Below are positions 1 through 8,531 of a DNA stretch of 64,000 nucleotides, piece by piece (position 1 is the stretch's first letter; the number at the start of each line of letters is the position of its first letter). This DNA comes from an uncultured Desulfovibrio sp. GTDB taxonomy: Bacteria > Desulfobacterota > Desulfovibrionia > Desulfovibrionales > Desulfovibrionaceae. The stretch is taken from positions 1 through 64,000 of the forward strand of contig NZ_CAJUBO010000004.1 of assembly GCF_910584445.1 (NCBI RefSeq), written 5' to 3'. The translations under genes were made by a program, and so were the position numbers. The notes beneath the pieces are model-generated. The model saw only the letters and a list, made by a program, of their open reading frames with translations. It was not told the DNA's origin and searched no databases.

Positions 1-31
1 CGCTCTCGCGCGGGAAAGTAGGTCGCTGCCA
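1..31 (+). rRNA. 5S ribosomal RNA, 3' end only
   Basis: The first bases match the conserved 3' end of bacterial 5S rRNA: a GGGAAAGTAGGTCGCTGCCA stretch of the helix closing the molecule. A strong hairpin follows directly. The rest of the gene, and presumably 23S and 16S rRNA, lies upstream of the window. The exact 3' end is estimated by eye. Confidence 0.7.
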
Positions 32-41
32 AATCTTTACC

Positions 42-73
42 AACGCCCCGGTTCCTCTTGGAGCCGGGGCGTT
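42..73 (+). terminator. Hairpin terminator after the rRNA operon
   Basis: A perfect 10-bp stem, AACGCCCCGG pairing with CCGGGGCGTT, sits 10 bases after the 5S rRNA end. There is no long T run, but position and stem strength fit the end of an rRNA operon. Confidence 0.6.
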
Positions 74-94
74 GACGGTTAATCCCCTTCTCCA

Positions 95-889
95 TCATTC
101 CTCTTCAGACAGTGTCAGCGTCTCGCCATCCGCCGGGATACGCAGCCGCTCCCCAAAGCCTGCCCTGTCCGCAAAGGCGCGCAGGGTCGCGCGATCAAGA
201 CGGGCGTGATTGACCGCATCCATGTGGGTGGCTATCAATGTGGCCCACGGAGCGGCTTTCGCCACTTCTTGAACTCCGTCCACGCCCATAAGGATCGGCG
301 TGCCGTCATACATCTGTGCATTGGCCGCATTGAGGGCAATGATTTGAGGGTGAAAGCGGGCAATGGCCGCCTGTACGCCGGCGAACCAGAGAGTATCGCC
401 CGCCGCATAGAAAATGGGTTCTCCCTCTGTGCTCAGGACAAAACCGCACGCTGCGGCGGGCAGGCCGAATTTTTGGTAATAGTAGTCCGCGGTTGTGCCA
501 TCACCGTGGAGGGCATCCGTCCTGAATATGCGGACATGGCGAAAATCCGTGCCTTCCGGGCACAATGCCGAGACATTGCCAAAGCCAAGCGCCCGCATAT
601 CCGCTGCCTCTGCCTCTGACTGCACGAATACAGGCAGCGATTTGGAAAGCAGCCTGGCGGCAGCATCGTCAAAGTGGTCAAAATGGTGCATGTGGGTGAC
701 AATGACCGCATCCACAGTGACGATTTGTTCAATCGGGAGCGGCAGCTCCACCAGAGGGTTTGGAAACTCATTGTAGGGCGACGGCACGGGAGGAAAACTC
801 CCCTTGGGCGCCAGAAAAGGGTCCACAAGAAGGCGAAGGCCGCCAAATGTCACGATGCTCGTTGCGCCGCGGATTTCCTGAAACTGCAT
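95..889 (-). CDS. MBL-fold metal-dependent hydrolase (UlaG-like)
   Basis: This 264-residue protein has the layout of the small metallo-beta-lactamase-fold hydrolases related to the L-ascorbate-6-phosphate lactonase UlaG: an N-terminal beta strand with LLVDPF, a metal site near residue 65 (VIVTHMHHFDHFDD), and later GDT and THMD stretches that would supply further ligands. The metal motif reads HMHHFDH, one residue longer than the usual HxHxDH. The start is placed at the ATG at 889 because AGGAGG lies six bases upstream; an ATG two codons earlier abuts the AGGAGG. It is a single gene, downstream of the acid phosphatase on the same strand but separated from it by a hairpin. The substrate cannot be inferred. 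Confidence 0.8.
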   Translation of the reverse strand: MQFQEIRGATSIVTFGGLRLLVDPFLAPKGSFPPVPSPYNEFPNPLVELPLPIEQIVTVDAVIVTHMHHFDHFDDAAARLLSKSLPVFVQSEAEAADMRALGFGNVSALCPEGTDFRHVRIFRTDALHGDGTTADYYYQKFGLPAAACGFVLSTEGEPIFYAAGDTLWFAGVQAAIARFHPQIIALNAANAQMYDGTPILMGVDGVQEVAKAAPWATLIATHMDAVNHARLDRATLRAFADRAGFGERLRIPADGETLTLSEEE

Positions 890-1036
890 GTTCATCCTCC
901 TGTCGGAAAGTTGCAGGGCGGCGCATACGCAGGCCACCGCCCGACCGCCTCTGGCGGCATTCTGACGATACGGCCTATAGCAAATATAGAGTCAAGCGGG
1001 ATCCGGCGGGAAAAAGGCGCGCGCCGCAAATATTTT

Positions 1037-1068
1037 GAAGCCCCGGATTCGCAAGAATCCGGGGCTTC
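1037..1068 (-). terminator. Hairpin between the phosphatase and MBL genes
   Basis: A perfect 14-bp stem (GAAGCCCCGGATTC with GAATCCGGGGCTTC) closes a four-base loop about 90 bases after the phosphatase stop. No T run follows on the minus strand, so a terminator role is inferred from stem strength and position. Confidence 0.5.
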
Positions 1069-1159
1069 CTCATAGCGTCCGGGGACTCCGCTGCCGGGAG
1101 ACAGTGCGCCTTTCCGGCATGCGCGGCCGAAGTGAAGGGAACCGGGCGGCGTCGCGCCG

Positions 1160-1921
1160 TTATTGCACCTTTTTGATCTTCCCCTCCTTCTGGAGCCTGG
1201 CGAATTCGGCCTTGGCCTTGTTCAGTTGCTCCATAAAGGCGGCATTGGCGTGCAGATGAGCAACTGCCGCCGCGCCCGCCAGGCGCCCGGCATTGACATC
1301 GGACTGCCAGTGATAACCGCAGATCACGCGGCTCTGTCCCATGTCGAAACCGCGCTTGAGGATGGCTTCCTTGTTGGCGGGATTGATTTCCGAAAGGATG
1401 AGGGCCACAGCCCAGCCTCGGGCGCTGTGCCCGGACGGATAGGAACCGTTTTCCCGCAGGCGTTCCTCATCCTTCGGGTAGCAGGTCGGCGCATTGTACA
1501 TGACATAGGGCCGCGTGCGAAAATATTTGCGCTTGGCGGCCCGGCAGGCCATGTCGCCCAGTTCTCCGCGCAGATTGGTGATGAGCTTGTACAGCTCCGG
1601 CGTGTTTTCGGCATTGATGTCGATGCCGAACGGCTTTGAGAGCGACTCATTGACCTTTGGCGAAATAGCGTCGAGGACGGCCATTTCGCCCCGTTCGCCT
1701 TTGCGGAGTTGCAGACCTTCCTGATATTTTGCCTGATCCAGGAGAAATTCCAGGCTGTCAAAAGCCGGAGGCGGCGGCAGGATGGCGATGCTGTCCAGTC
1801 CCTCGGCATTGGTGGAATAATAGGATTCCGGTTTGCTCGTCGCATCTTTTCCCTCGGGGGCAAAGGCGATGGCATTTGCGGAAAGCCCGAGGGCGATCAG
1901 GCAGAATACAAGCGTTTTCAT
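1160..1921 (-). CDS. Class A non-specific acid phosphatase (PAP2 superfamily)
   Basis: A 253-residue exported protein carrying the full class A acid phosphatase signature: K-x6-RP within KRKYFRTRP, then PSGH in YPSGHSARG, then SR-x5-H-x3-D in SRVICGYHWQSD. The histidines of the last two motifs form the phosphohistidine and proton donor in this family. A signal peptide is evident in the first 20 residues (hydrophobic core, then ANAIAFA), so it acts in the periplasm on a broad range of phosphomonoesters. Length is typical for PhoN/PhoC-type enzymes. The start at 1921 is supported by GAGGAGAGC just upstream; an open frame continues further but lacks a signal sequence. Confidence 0.9.
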   Translation of the reverse strand: MKTLVFCLIALGLSANAIAFAPEGKDATSKPESYYSTNAEGLDSIAILPPPPAFDSLEFLLDQAKYQEGLQLRKGERGEMAVLDAISPKVNESLSKPFGIDINAENTPELYKLITNLRGELGDMACRAAKRKYFRTRPYVMYNAPTCYPKDEERLRENGSYPSGHSARGWAVALILSEINPANKEAILKRGFDMGQSRVICGYHWQSDVNAGRLAGAAAVAHLHANAAFMEQLNKAKAEFARLQKEGKIKKVQ

Positions 1922-2027
1922 GCTCTCCTCACATGTTGACAAAGGTCCATCGTGAACCGGCGGCACGGAAGCCTTTTCCGCGGTGCCGCGACTCCGGTCC
2001 CGGGGGACGGATGCTGGAGTCATCCGC

Positions 2028-2056
2028 TACATAGCCCATATGCCAGGGGGCGTAAA
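2028..2056 (-). promoter_or_regulatory. Possible sigma-70 promoter for the acid phosphatase
   Basis: On the minus strand TTTACG is followed after 17 bases by TATGTA. It would give a leader of about 100 bases before the phosphatase start. The rest of the 348-base gap between 1922 and 2269 shows no gene, RNA or strong repeat. Confidence 0.4.
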
Positions 2057-2269
2057 CACGGCGAGTGGCCCTGGGCAGCGGTGGGGTCCCCCTCCCGGAC
2101 ACTGGCGCATCGGGGAAATGCGCGCTATGTTTCTTCCGTTGCCGGGTATCGGGGGCTGCACGCAGTCATATCTGGCGTGGTGCTGCCGCAGGGCGCACGG
2201 CTTGTCGGCGCTCCGGAAGGATGAATGCTGTACTTTATACATGTCCGCCATGAGCAGCGGGGAGGAACC

Positions 2270-2824
2270 ATGAAAACGTTCATGAAAGTGTGTAGTGTGG
2301 TTCTGGTGCTGGCACTGGCCGTTGCCCTGTGCGATCTGGCACAGGCGAGGGTCCGCGCGCCGCGCCATCATACGTCGCAGGAGCAGACGCAGGGGCAGCA
2401 GCCCGCCGCCACACAGCAGCCGCGGGAGATCAGGACAGAGTATTTCAGCCTGCCGCTCACCGATGGCTGGACGCTGCTCAAGCCCGTGAGGGCGCATGCG
2501 GGAAGTGTGGATGTCATTCTCGGCAGCCCGAAGAAGAATGGGGCCATTGCCATCAATGTCATGAAGGCCAACATGAGCGCCGCGGAAATTGCCGGCAATA
2601 TGCGCGCCAATATGCAGAAGGACGGGGCGACCGTCGGGGAGCTGACGGAAAAGGACGGCCTTCAGGAATTCGACTTTACCAGGCAGCGCGCGAAGGGCCG
2701 CGCCTGGATCGGCGCCAACGGCAAGGCGGCTGCCGTGGTGACCATCTTTGGCGAACAGGAAATGGCAAAGGAAGTTTTGAAGAAGCTTGAGCCGAAGGCG
2801 CCTGGATTGTTCCCGAAGTTTTAG
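2270..2824 (+). CDS. Secreted protein of unknown function
   Basis: A 184-residue protein with an N-terminal signal peptide (hydrophobic stretch VVLVLALAVAL, then AQA as a plausible cleavage site). A short H/Q-rich linker follows, then a compact domain beginning near residue 55 (TEYFSLPLTDGW). The start at 2270 follows GGAGG with good spacing. No catalytic motif is recognised and no function is proposed. The domain alternates beta-like stretches and ends in a basic, proline-rich tail. The TAG stop coincides with a TAGAGC hexamer, the end sequence of the intergenic repeats described at 55896 and 60763. Confidence 0.75.
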   Translation: MKTFMKVCSVVLVLALAVALCDLAQARVRAPRHHTSQEQTQGQQPAATQQPREIRTEYFSLPLTDGWTLLKPVRAHAGSVDVILGSPKKNGAIAINVMKANMSAAEIAGNMRANMQKDGATVGELTEKDGLQEFDFTRQRAKGRAWIGANGKAAAVVTIFGEQEMAKEVLKKLEPKAPGLFPKF

Positions 2825-3054
2825 AGCGGGTCGGTACTGAATGTGCCCAAACCGCCCTGGCGACGCGTTCGCCATTAGCGGCTCTGCCTGCTTTCGCCAG
2901 TCGTTGCCGAATCTGCGAGCCTTGCGAATGGCGACAGCGGTTCCGTTGGCTGACTTTTTTGCCTGACGGCAAAATATCACAGGGGATTTTTTCGTGCGCG
3001 GCGTGATGCCGGTCGTGCGATGGTCTTCGCAAAAGGGAACAGGAGATGAAAGAA
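2825..3054. other. Intergenic stretch without a recognisable gene
   Basis: This 230-base stretch lies between the convergent secreted-protein gene and the dsrC pair. It holds a short hairpin (TTTTGCC at 2957 with GGCAAAA ending 2974) but no convincing coding region or RNA. Confidence 0.4.
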
Positions 3055-3080
3055 AAACCCCCGGCTTTCGCCGGGGGTTT
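3055..3080 (-). terminator. Intrinsic terminator of the dsrC pair
   Basis: An 11-bp stem, AAACCCCCGGC with GCCGGGGGTTT, around a four-base loop, followed on the minus strand by a T-rich tract (GGTTTTTCTTTC). It lies 30 bases after the downstream dsrC stop. Confidence 0.85.
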
Positions 3081-3110
3081 CGTGCAAATCGGGAGAAACA
3101 ACAGCGCGGA

Positions 3111-3428
3111 CTACACGCAGCCGGTGGGCTTGGGCAGGCCGGCCATCTTGCAGGCGCCCTTGCCGGGACCGGAGGGGAAAAGCTCGTAGATTTCCTTGAG
3201 CTTGAACCCGGTGTTTTTGGACAGGATGCGCACCATGGGCGCGATGCCGTTCTTGCGGTAGTAGTCCTGGAGGAAGTCAAGGAGCTTCTGGTGATCGGCG
3301 GTGATCTCCGGAATACCCTCGGACTCCTTGACGTATTCCAGCCACTCCGGGCACCAGTCATCGAAGCGGAGCAGGAAGCCGTCTTCATCCACCTCAAACG
3401 TTTTACCCTTGAAGGCGATCTCAGCCAT
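3111..3428 (-). CDS. dsrC: DsrC/TusE-family sulfur carrier protein, downstream copy
   Basis: A 105-residue DsrC, the small protein that carries sulfur as a trisulfide between its two C-terminal cysteines during dissimilatory sulfite reduction by DsrAB in the cytoplasm. Cys93 and Cys104 lie in the flexible arm (GACKMAGLPKPTGCV), exactly the positions used by Desulfovibrio DsrC. It differs from the adjacent upstream copy at eight positions (5, 10, 40, 41, 44, 49, 75, 80), none in the arm. A strong AGGAGG-type site precedes the ATG. The copies are 33 bases apart and likely cotranscribed, with a terminator just after this one. Both look functional. Confidence 0.95.
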   Translation of the reverse strand: MAEIAFKGKTFEVDEDGFLLRFDDWCPEWLEYVKESEGIPEITADHQKLLDFLQDYYRKNGIAPMVRILSKNTGFKLKEIYELFPSGPGKGACKMAGLPKPTGCV

Positions 3429-3461
3429 GCGCGTGTCCTCCTTTTTCGGAAAAAGCGTTGA

Positions 3462-3779
3462 CTACACGCAGCCGGTGGGCTTGGGCAGGCCGGCCATCTT
3501 GCAGGCGCCCTTGCCGGGTCCGGAGGGGAAGAGTTCGTACACTTCCTTCAGCTTGTAGCCGGTGTTCTTGGACAGGATGCGCACCATGGGCGCAATGCCG
3601 TTCTTGCGGTAGTAATCCTGGAGGAAGTCGAGGATCTTCTGGTGATCAGGGGTAATATCGGCGATGCCTTCGGACTCCTTCACATATTCCAGCCACTCCG
3701 GGCACCAGTCATCGAAGCGGAGCAGGAAGCCGTCTTCGTCAACCTCGAAGCTTTTCCCTTTAAAGGTAATCTCAGCCAT
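3462..3779 (-). CDS. dsrC: DsrC/TusE-family sulfur carrier protein, upstream copy
   Basis: The first gene of the tandem pair, also 105 residues with Cys93 and Cys104 intact, so both redox-active arm cysteines are available to DsrAB and to the DsrMKJOP membrane complex. The start MAEITFKGK at 3779 is aligned to the second copy and has AAGGAGG upstream; the open frame extends further but that part is not DsrC-like. Identity to the downstream copy is about 92 percent at protein level and the ribosome-binding regions are alike, which points to a local tandem duplication followed by modest divergence. No dsrAB genes are in the window, as is normal because dsrC is usually unlinked to them. Confidence 0.95.
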   Translation of the reverse strand: MAEITFKGKSFEVDEDGFLLRFDDWCPEWLEYVKESEGIADITPDHQKILDFLQDYYRKNGIAPMVRILSKNTGYKLKEVYELFPSGPGKGACKMAGLPKPTGCV

Positions 3780-3905
3780 GCGTGTCCTCCTTGGACAGAT
3801 AGTCTCACTCGACGGGACGGGATTGCCCTGACGTCGGCCAGCCGGAACCCATTCCGGCCGAGTTCCCCACTTGATCACGCGGCAGACTGCCGCAGGTACA
3901 CGAGG

Positions 3906-3934
3906 GTTATGGCATAAAAAATTCTTGCTGGCAA
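3906..3934 (-). promoter_or_regulatory. Possible sigma-70 promoter for the dsrC pair
   Basis: On the minus strand TTGCCA and CATAAC are separated by 17 bases in an AT-rich patch. This would give a leader of about 120 bases before the first dsrC. The match to the -10 consensus is only fair. Confidence 0.4.
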
Positions 3935-4008
3935 GCATGTTCCCGATTCGGATGCACTCCTTGCCTTTGGGCCGCGCCCGCGGGTGCGCGCAGGGCGCCA
4001 TGCGCGCC

Positions 4009-7000
4009 TCATGCCGGTTCCCGGCCGCCTGTCGCCCCGGCATCCTGAAGGCCCGCGCGCATCATGAGCTTGATGCGGTTGATCTGGTTGACCTCGCTCG
4101 CGCCGGGGTCGTAGTCGAGGGCGGTAATGGTGGCCCCGGGATAGCGGCGCTTGAGTTCGCGGATAAGGCCCTTGCCCACGATGTGGTTGGGGAGGCAGCC
4201 GAAGGGTTGCATGCAGAGGATGCCGCTGACGCCGCTTTCGAGCATGCGCACCATTTCGGCGCCAAGCAGCCAGCCTTCGCCTGTCTGATGGCCGAGGGAG
4301 ATGAGGTTGCGCGTCCGCGCGCGCAGCTCGTGAAAGCGGGCGGGCGCGCTGAAGCGCCGGCTGCGGCTGAAGCCGAAGCGCATGCAGAGCCGCGTGAACT
4401 CAAGAAAGGCGATGCCCGCCATGGCTACGCGCGCGTCTTTGCGTGAGCCGGCAAGGTGCTTGTAATTGAAGACATGGTCGTAAAAATTGTAGAGCAGGAA
4501 ATCCATGAGATCCGTCACCACGGCCTCGCCGCCCTCCTCCTCGATGATGCGGGCGGCATTGTTGTTGGCATCGGGGTGGTACTTGAGCAGGATCTCGCCC
4601 ACCATGCCCACGCGCGGGCGGCGCTCTTCCGTGAGGAGCGGCATGCGGTCGAATTCGCGGATCATGGCGAGCATGTTGCGCTGAAAACGCAGGATGCCCC
4701 CGGTCGCGATGTTCTCCCGGGCTTTTTCCGACCAGGAACGGGCAAGCGCCTCCACCATGCCCGGCTCCCGCTCATAGGGGCGCAGGCGGTGGACCATGCG
4801 CATGAGCGCATCGCCGTAGTGCCCGGTCATGATCATCCGCTTGAACAAACGCGGCGTGAGCTTGATGCCCGGCGACTGGATATTGGTGGAGAACGAGGCG
4901 ATGGGGATGTGCCCCAGCCCGGCGTCCTGCAGGGCCTTGCGCAGAAAGCCCACATAGTTGGTCGCGCGGCAGCCGCCTCCGGTCTGGGAAATGACCAGGG
5001 CCACCTTGTTGGTGTCGAACCTGCCGCTCAGCACGGCCTCCAGCAGCTGGCCGATGACCACGATGGCCGGATAGCAGGCGTCGTTGTTCACATGGCGCAG
5101 GCCAAGCTCGATGGCCTTGCGGCTGACGCTGGGCAAAAGCACGGCGTCATAGCCTTCGGACGCGAAGATCTCGCTCACGAACTGGAAGTGCATGGGCGAC
5201 ATCTGCGGCACCAGCAGCGTGTGGGTGTGGCGCATGTCCCGCGTGAAGACAGGGGCGGCATCGCCGGGGTCGCGGGGAAGGCTCGCGCCTCTCCAGCAGG
5301 CGGGGCGTTGCGCGCCGGTCTCGGCCGGAGCATCCGGCAGCCCCTGGCGCCGGGGCTGTGGCGCCGCGTCCGCCCTGGCGTCGGCGGCCGGCGCCTCCTG
5401 TCCTTCTTCCCGTTGCCGCCGTTGCGCCCGTTGTTCCCGCTGCTCGCGCATGGCCGCAAGGAGCGAACGGATGCGGATGCGCGCGGGACCGAGATTGGCC
5501 CCCTCGTCCACCTTGATCTGCGCGTAGAGGCGGCCGCCCTTGCGGACGATCTCTTCCAGCTGGTCCGAGGTCACGGCGTCCAGGCCGCAACCGAAGGAGA
5601 GCAACTGGAGCACGGCGAGGTTGTCCATCGCCGTTGTCAGGGCGCCCGCGCGGTAGAGCCGGGAATGATAGGCCCACTGGTCCACCACGCGCAGGGGTCC
5701 GGGATCGGGCATGAGATGGGCCACGGAATCCTCGGTGAGCACGGCAAGGCCGCAGGAGGTGACGAGTTCGGCCACCCCATGGTGGATCTCCGGGTCCGTG
5801 TGGTAAGGGTGCCCGGCAAGCACAAGCCCCATTTCCCCGGTCTCGGCAAGCTCGGCCAGGGCGCTTTCGCCGGCGGCGCGAATGTCGCGGCGGAAGGCGT
5901 CCATCTCATCAAAGCCGGCCTGGACGGCGGCCTCCATCTCGGCGACGGGGATGTCGGCAAAGAACGGGATCTCGCGCAGGCGGCGCCCCAGCAGCCCGCG
6001 CTCCAGAGGCAGGAAGGCATGGATGAGGGTCACTCCCGCTTCTTCCAGGATGCCCATATTCCGCGCGAGCAGCTCGGGATAACCGATGACCACGGGGCAG
6101 TTGTAGCCCGCGCCCCCGAAACCGGCGTTTTTCTGCTCCCGCTGGACGCAGGGGAAGAAGATGGTCCTGAGTCCCCGGTCCACAAGGTCGCGCACATGCC
6201 CATGCGAAAGTTTGGCGGGATAGCAGACCGTCTGCGAGGGAATGGTATCATGCCCCCGGTAGAAAAGTTCCTTGGAGGAGGGGGCGGAAAGCTCCACGCG
6301 AAAGCCCAGCCTGGTGAGCAGGGTGAACCAGAGCGGATAGTTTTCGAAGATGTTCAGCGCGCGCGGGATGCCAATGCTCCCCCGCGGCGCCTGCCCGGGC
6401 GCGAGCGGCACATAGGGATCGAAAAGCCGCCGCTGCTTGTAGGCATAGAGATTGGGGCGGCGCTGCGGCTCGTGTTCGGCGCCGCGCTCGCAACGGTTTC
6501 CGGAGATGAAGCGCCGCCCGTCCCCGAAGGTGGTGACCGTGAGCAGACAGGCGTTGGAGCAGCGCCGGCAGCGCGCAGTGGCCGTGCGGGCGCTGAACGC
6601 GGCCACCGCGTCAGGCCCGATGAGCGCGCTGCGCGCGCCGTCGGCCGGGCCGCGCTTCCGGGCGATGAGCGCCGCGCCAAAGGCCCCCATGATGCCAGCG
6701 ATGCCGGGCCGCGTGACCCTGACGCCGAGTTCCAGCTCCAGGGCGCGGAGCAGGGCGTCGTTGCGGAAGGCGCCCCCCTGGGCCACGACGCAGTCCCCGA
6801 GTTCCGAGGTGTGGCTGATCTTCATCACCTTGAAAATGGCGTTACGCACCACGGCCCAGGAAAGCCCCGCGGCGATGTCGCCCACGGAGACGCCTTCCTT
6901 CTGCGCCTGCTTGACCTTGGAATTCATGAAGACCGTGCAGCGTGTGCCGAGGTCCACCGGCGAGGGGGCGGCCAGGGCCGCGGCCACGAATTCGGCCAGG

Positions 7001-8472
7001 GGCATGCGCAGGGACTCCGCGAAGTTCTCGATGAAGGAACCGCAGCCCGCGGAACAGGCCTCGTTGAGGCTGATGCGGTCGATGACGCCGTCACGCACCC
7101 GCATGCACTTGATGTCCTGACCGCCGATATCGAGGATGAAGGATACCTGCGGCTCGAAAAAGGACGCGGCCGTGAAATGGGCCACGGTTTCCACTTCGTC
7201 GGCGTCCAGGCGCAGGGCGGCGGTCAGCAGGGCGCTCCCGTAGCCGGTGGCCGCGGCGGCGCGGATGGTCAGCCCGGGGCGCTTGCGGCGGTAGATCTCC
7301 GCCAGCACGCCCAGCGCCGCTGTGAGCGGGTCGCCCTTGTTGGCCTCATAGAAGGAGTAGAGAAGCCGGCCCTTTGCGTCGATGAGCGCGGCCTTGATGG
7401 TGGTGGAGCCGCAGTCGAAGCCGAGCCAGGCGTCGCCTTCGGCCTGTTCCAGCTCCAGTTCCGCCACGGTGCGGCCGGCGTGGCGGGCGGCAAAGGCGCG
7501 GCGCTCTTCCTCGTTGGCGAACAGGGCGGGCAGGCGCCCGCAGCCGTCAGGGGCGGTGCCGTGCTCCAGCCGGTCCAGGGCGCGCGCAAAGGAAAAGGTG
7601 GGCGGCGCCATGTCCCGCGCATGCCAGGCCGCGCCCAGTGCCACGAAGAAATGGCCGTCCTCGGGAAAGACCGCTTCCGTCATGTCAGGCAGCAGGGCCG
7701 TGAAGCGTTCCCGCAACGAGGCGAGAAAGAAGAGCGGGCCACCGAGAAAGACCACCTTGCCCCTGATGGGCCGGCCGCGCGCCAGGCCGCCGATGGTCTG
7801 GCCGACCACCGCCTGCATGATGGAGGCGGCGATATCCTCGCGCGCGCAGCCCTCATTGAGCAGCGGCAGGATGTCGCTTTTGGCGAAAACGCCGCAGCGC
7901 GAGGCGATGGGATAGATGGTCGTGTGGCGCAGGGCGAGCCGGTCGAGTCCGCCCGCGTCCGTTCCGATGAAGGCCGCCATCTGGTCGATGAAGGCGCCCG
8001 TGCCCCCGGCGCAGGTTTCGTTCATCCGTTGTTCAGCGCCGCCGGTGAGGAAGATGAGCTTGGCATCCTCGCCGCCAAGTTCGATGACCGCATCCGCGTC
8101 CGGGATCTTTCTGCCGATGGCGAGGCTGCAGGCGAGCACTTCCTGGATGAACGGCAGCCCCAGCTCCCCGGCGAGCGAGATGCCGCCGGAACCGGAAATG
8201 GCCGCGCGGCAGGGGCGCCCGACGCCCAGGGCTTCCATCTCGCGCAGAAGCGCGGCCGTGCAGCCGCGCACATCCGAAAAGTGGCGCGCATACTTGCTGA
8301 AGAGGACCCTGTCGGCGGCATCGAGCAGGACGGCCTTGACCGTGGTGGAGCCTATGTCAAGCCCCAGATGGCAGGCGGTGTCCCTGCCGGCGGGGACGGC
8401 ATCCCCGGGTCCGGGACAGGTGGCGGGGACCTGAAGGGCGGCGTCGAGCGGCGCGGGGGCGTCAACTTCCAT
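4009..8472 (-). CDS. 2-hydroxyacyl-CoA dehydratase activator, fused multidomain form
   Basis: A 1487-residue protein of the BadF/HgdC activase family. Two ASKHA ATPase domains come first: one with DIGSTTVK at residues 39-46 and ETCAGGTGAFI near 155, the other with DCGSTTIK near 352 and EACSAGCGSFI near 475. In HgdC-type activases such cysteines hold a bridging [4Fe-4S] cluster and ATP drives electron transfer to a dehydratase. From about residue 700 follows a DUF2229-type region (IGIPRALNIFENYPLW), then a C-terminal part resembling dehydratase D components (SQTGGGCRATNYVG near 1165). A low-complexity linker rich in R, Q, E, A and P (about 1004-1067) separates these. No separate dehydratase subunits lie nearby, so the substrate is unknown. 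Similar giant fusions occur in other anaerobes. Confidence 0.85.
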   Translation of the reverse strand: MEVDAPAPLDAALQVPATCPGPGDAVPAGRDTACHLGLDIGSTTVKAVLLDAADRVLFSKYARHFSDVRGCTAALLREMEALGVGRPCRAAISGSGGISLAGELGLPFIQEVLACSLAIGRKIPDADAVIELGGEDAKLIFLTGGAEQRMNETCAGGTGAFIDQMAAFIGTDAGGLDRLALRHTTIYPIASRCGVFAKSDILPLLNEGCAREDIAASIMQAVVGQTIGGLARGRPIRGKVVFLGGPLFFLASLRERFTALLPDMTEAVFPEDGHFFVALGAAWHARDMAPPTFSFARALDRLEHGTAPDGCGRLPALFANEEERRAFAARHAGRTVAELELEQAEGDAWLGFDCGSTTIKAALIDAKGRLLYSFYEANKGDPLTAALGVLAEIYRRKRPGLTIRAAAATGYGSALLTAALRLDADEVETVAHFTAASFFEPQVSFILDIGGQDIKCMRVRDGVIDRISLNEACSAGCGSFIENFAESLRMPLAEFVAAALAAPSPVDLGTRCTVFMNSKVKQAQKEGVSVGDIAAGLSWAVVRNAIFKVMKISHTSELGDCVVAQGGAFRNDALLRALELELGVRVTRPGIAGIMGAFGAALIARKRGPADGARSALIGPDAVAAFSARTATARCRRCSNACLLTVTTFGDGRRFISGNRCERGAEHEPQRRPNLYAYKQRRLFDPYVPLAPGQAPRGSIGIPRALNIFENYPLWFTLLTRLGFRVELSAPSSKELFYRGHDTIPSQTVCYPAKLSHGHVRDLVDRGLRTIFFPCVQREQKNAGFGGAGYNCPVVIGYPELLARNMGILEEAGVTLIHAFLPLERGLLGRRLREIPFFADIPVAEMEAAVQAGFDEMDAFRRDIRAAGESALAELAETGEMGLVLAGHPYHTDPEIHHGVAELVTSCGLAVLTEDSVAHLMPDPGPLRVVDQWAYHSRLYRAGALTTAMDNLAVLQLLSFGCGLDAVTSDQLEEIVRKGGRLYAQIKVDEGANLGPARIRIRSLLAAMREQREQRAQRRQREEGQEAPAADARADAAPQPRRQGLPDAPAETGAQRPACWRGASLPRDPGDAAPVFTRDMRHTHTLLVPQMSPMHFQFVSEIFASEGYDAVLLPSVSRKAIELGLRHVNNDACYPAIVVIGQLLEAVLSGRFDTNKVALVISQTGGGCRATNYVGFLRKALQDAGLGHIPIASFSTNIQSPGIKLTPRLFKRMIMTGHYGDALMRMVHRLRPYEREPGMVEALARSWSEKARENIATGGILRFQRNMLAMIREFDRMPLLTEERRPRVGMVGEILLKYHPDANNNAARIIEEEGGEAVVTDLMDFLLYNFYDHVFNYKHLAGSRKDARVAMAGIAFLEFTRLCMRFGFSRSRRFSAPARFHELRARTRNLISLGHQTGEGWLLGAEMVRMLESGVSGILCMQPFGCLPNHIVGKGLIRELKRRYPGATITALDYDPGASEVNQINRIKLMMRAGLQDAGATGGREPA

Positions 8473-8531
8473 CGCGGTTCAATACAGGTTGCAATGCGTT
8501 AGCGGAGTTTCCTGCGGGCCGGTCGCGGCGT

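Noticed and set aside
2957..2974. Hairpin TTTTGCC/GGCAAAA as a terminator
   Set aside because: The T and A tracts are on the wrong sides for termination in either direction, and the stem is weak.
4456..8502. A 1348-codon open frame on the plus strand opposite the dehydratase activator gene
   Set aside because: It is the antisense shadow of a GC-rich gene: no family similarity, composition rich in His/Gly/Arg/Ala, and the minus-strand protein has clear motifs throughout.
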